From the IMG/VR virus record IMGVR_UViG_3300046811_000055, positions 1-55,389 of that record: 55,389 nt of DNA; one strand, 5' to 3'. Both the position numbers and the translations under genes were made by a program. Within the stretch, counting starts at the first letter, position 1; each line of letters opens with the position of its first letter. This DNA is from a virus. This document shows positions 53,972-55,389 of this stretch, one piece after another. The notes under the pieces were generated by a model. That model did no database searches, was not told the DNA's origin, and worked only from the letters and a program-made list of their open reading frames with translations.

Positions 53972-54390
53972 TCGGTCACCGACCAGCCGAGAGTGTTGCG
54001 TATGCCGGTAGGCGACCAATCGGCCGTGGTCGCCGGATCAGCGTCGAGTTCGGTCGGCCCCTTCGCGCGGAACCACGCCCTCATGAGGAAGTGGCGGTTG
54101 TCGTCGTGATACTGGACCATGACCGGATTTCCGGCGGCATCCAGCACGGGATTGCCGTCGTCGTCGGTCTCTTCGTACTCGTGGTCGCGGATGAGCGGCT
54201 CGTACTCCGTCAGGCTGACGTCGTCCCGGCGGACCCATCGGCCCTCGCCGAACCTCTCGTCCGCGAGCCGGGTGAGGCCGTCGGCCAACAGCGTCTCGTG
54301 GATGTTCGCCAGGCCGGGATCGGCCATCATGTCCGGCGAAAAGCCCTGCTCGACGTACGCCCTCTCCCACGGGATGAATCCGTCGGTCAC
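53968..54390 (-). CDS. Hypothetical protein, 140 aa
   Basis: A soluble acidic protein (MTDGFIPWERAYVEQG...) with no recognised family. GTG at 54390 in GTGA overlap with the preceding zinc gene. Confidence 0.65.
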   Translation of the reverse strand: MTDGFIPWERAYVEQGFSPDMMADPGLANIHETLLADGLTRLADERFGEGRWVRRDDVSLTEYEPLIRDHEYEETDDDGNPVLDAAGNPVMVQYHDDNRHFLMRAWFRAKGPTELDADPATTADWSPTGIRNTLGWSVTE

Positions 54391-54551
54391 TCGGGCCTCC
54401 CGGTGAGCTTTTCCATGAGTTCGGTCGCGGCGGACAGCCAACGCGGCGCGGGAGCCTCGAAACGGGGGCAGATGCCCTCAGGGGCGTCGGCGGGGTCGAT
54501 GTTCGCGTGTTCCGACCTGGGGGCCGAGCAACGAACGCACCGAGGGCTCAT
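54387..54551 (-). CDS. Small zinc protein, 54 aa
   Basis: CVRC near the start and GICPRF later give three Cys with a nearby His, a probable zinc site. Both ends overlap neighbours (ATGA, GTGA). Function unknown. Confidence 0.6.
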   Translation of the reverse strand: MSPRCVRCSAPRSEHANIDPADAPEGICPRFEAPAPRWLSAATELMEKLTGRPE

Positions 54552-54745
54552 GGCAGTGGCTTTCGCAGGTCAGCGATGAAGTTCTCGAAGTCGAGGCGGC
54601 AGTTCGCACACAGGACCAGTTGGCGGACGTGAATCCCGGGCCTCTCACGGAAGCCCCTACCGGTCAGGCATGAGATCGACACGCCCAGCTCGTTGGCGAT
54701 CTCGGCTCCGCAGCGGTCGCACTCGTAAATGGGCCGCGAGCCCAT
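54548..54745 (-). CDS. Zinc-finger protein, 65 aa
   Basis: Two Cys-x2-Cys pairs (CDRC at 9-12 and CANC at about 46-49) flank a beta region, a classic zinc-ribbon layout. ATG at 54745 in TGATG overlap with the HTH gene. Possibly a transcription-modulating mini-protein; no direct evidence. Confidence 0.65.
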   Translation of the reverse strand: MGSRPIYECDRCGAEIANELGVSISCLTGRGFRERPGIHVRQLVLCANCRLDFENFIADLRKPLP

Positions 54746-54942
54746 CAGGAGCCCCTGTTCTCGATGAACGCCTTGACCGACGCCTCATCGATGCGGATTG
54801 AGCCGCCCACCCGAACCGACGGCAGCGAGCCGCTCTTGGTCCACCGCCAGACCGTCACCGGGGTGACCCGCAGGTAGGCAGCTACTTCCGCCACGGTAAG
54901 CCACGTGATGTTCGGGAGCGTACTTCTCTCAGGTTGAGTCAT
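54745..54942 (-). CDS. Excisionase/MerR-type HTH DNA-binding protein, 65 aa
   Basis: The sequence TVAEVAAYLRVTPVTVWRWTKSG followed by LPSVRVGGSIRID is the HTH_17/excisionase-family winged helix. Alone, without integrase, it is more likely a small regulator. Start ATG at 54942 in ATGA overlap. Confidence 0.85.
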   Translation of the reverse strand: MTQPERSTLPNITWLTVAEVAAYLRVTPVTVWRWTKSGSLPSVRVGGSIRIDEASVKAFIENRGS

Positions 54943-55268
54943 GGCAGCAACCATATGGCGCACGCATTGCACGTACAGACCGGTCGGCAGGCCGGATGCG
55001 TCGTCTGACCGGGCGAGTAGACCGTCATCTGCTCCCCGCAGGCCGTACATCGGCCAAACGACGGGAATTCGCCCAAACAGCGGAATTTGCCGTTTTCGTC
55101 AAAACGGGTCGTCACGCGCCCGCAGTCGAGACAGCAGCGTCCGTGCGGGTTGGCCGGATCAGGCGGCAGAACGGGTTCGCACCGCGACGTGGGCTGAACC
55201 GCCGAGTTGATGTCCCGGGTCACCGGAGTGACGCCCGGACGCGCCGACGGAACGATCAGAGGCTTCAT
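54939..55268 (-). CDS. Zinc-rich protein, 109 aa, first gene of the right-end operon
   Basis: At least three zinc-type groups: CCLDCG, CTACGEQ and HPACRPVCTCNAC, with more Cys between. ATG at 55268 has GGAG 8 nt upstream. It is the promoter-proximal gene of the right-end leftward operon. Function unknown. Confidence 0.65.
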   Translation of the reverse strand: MKPLIVPSARPGVTPVTRDINSAVQPTSRCEPVLPPDPANPHGRCCLDCGRVTTRFDENGKFRCLGEFPSFGRCTACGEQMTVYSPGQTTHPACRPVCTCNACAIWLLP

Positions 55269-55304
55269 TTCGGCTCCAGCGGGTCTGGGGTGCACTGAGG
55301 TACC

Positions 55305-55317
55305 AAAACCGGGTTTT
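55305..55317. promoter_or_regulatory. AAAACC-G-GGTTTT palindrome, candidate operator
   Basis: A 13-bp perfect palindrome lies 37 nt upstream of the first gene of the right-end operon, where a promoter/operator is expected. The remaining bases to the window end hold no gene. No clear -10/-35 was assigned. Confidence 0.45.
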
Positions 55318-55389
55318 CGGGGCTCACGGACGCTCTCAGCGGCCGGACGGGGCATTCTCGTGGTTTTTGGCAGAGAGAGAAAAGGAAAC

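Noticed and set aside
1-55389. Matching GGAAAC at both window ends as a terminal repeat
   Set aside because: Six bases is too short to claim a direct terminal repeat or circular overlap; read mapping across the ends would decide.

Overview
The window looks like one essentially complete genome (about 55.4 kb, GC-rich) of a tailed siphovirus infecting an actinobacterium, most likely a Streptomyces-type host. The reasons are the high-GC codon use, a WhiB-family regulator, a DUF2637 membrane protein, many GTG starts, and a head-to-tail gene order typical of actinophages (TerL, portal, protease, capsid, connectors, tail tube, chaperones, tape measure, tail tip, lysis). Almost all genes run on the minus strand, so the genome reads naturally from 55.4 kb down to 1. 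Genes are tightly packed; many starts overlap the previous stop by 4 nt (ATGA/GTGA), which points to translational coupling.

Layout in the direction of transcription. 55.3-53.0 kb: small, mostly cysteine-rich proteins and one excisionase-like HTH protein. 52.9-46.4 kb: an operon behind a promoter embedded in a perfect 16-bp inverted repeat. It encodes a deoxyribosyltransferase-like protein, a DnaN sliding clamp, a ParB-like protein (IbrB type), an unknown protein, a PAPS-reductase-like DUF3440 protein (IbrA type), an RNA ligase, and exported/lipoproteins. 46.3-40.6 kb: terminase, portal, protease, capsid. 40.6-33 kb: head decoration/connector genes, interrupted by an SGNH hydrolase and a protein made of about 20 tandem repeats. 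33-23.7 kb: tail tube, chaperones, tape measure with an M15-like domain, tail-tip proteins. 23.7-20.0 kb: a papain-like peptidase, small membrane proteins, a GH25 lysozyme, a Trp/Arg-rich micro-ORF and a holin-like protein. A strong terminator closes this block at 19.83 kb.

19.8-13.3 kb is different. A probably leaderless micro-gene behind a TTGACG-repeat promoter leads into a DUF2637 membrane protein. On the opposite strand, 13.7-18.4 kb carries a plasmid-like set: an exported Pro-rich protein, a 728-aa FtsK/TraB-type DNA translocase, membrane proteins, a DUF457-like protein and an Xis-like HTH protein. The divergent control region (13.3-13.7 kb) has paired palindromic operators and a 17-bp inverted repeat enclosing a potentially structured leader RNA.

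13.3-0.1 kb is the leftward early region: small Cys/His proteins, several aberrant tRNA-like elements, a Holliday-resolvase-like nuclease, a RecB-like exonuclease, an ERF annealing protein, a C5 cytosine methyltransferase with an apparent frameshift, WhiB, a helicase/primase-type ATPase, and an HNH nuclease. Two matching palindromes (1.67-1.82 kb) and a five-copy CGGACAT array (46-132) are candidate replication, segregation or transfer sites.

I recognise no integrase, DNA polymerase or classical repressor. Together with the TraB-like translocase and DUF2637 gene this raises the possibility of a phage-plasmid lifestyle, which is an inference. The function of most small genes is unknown.
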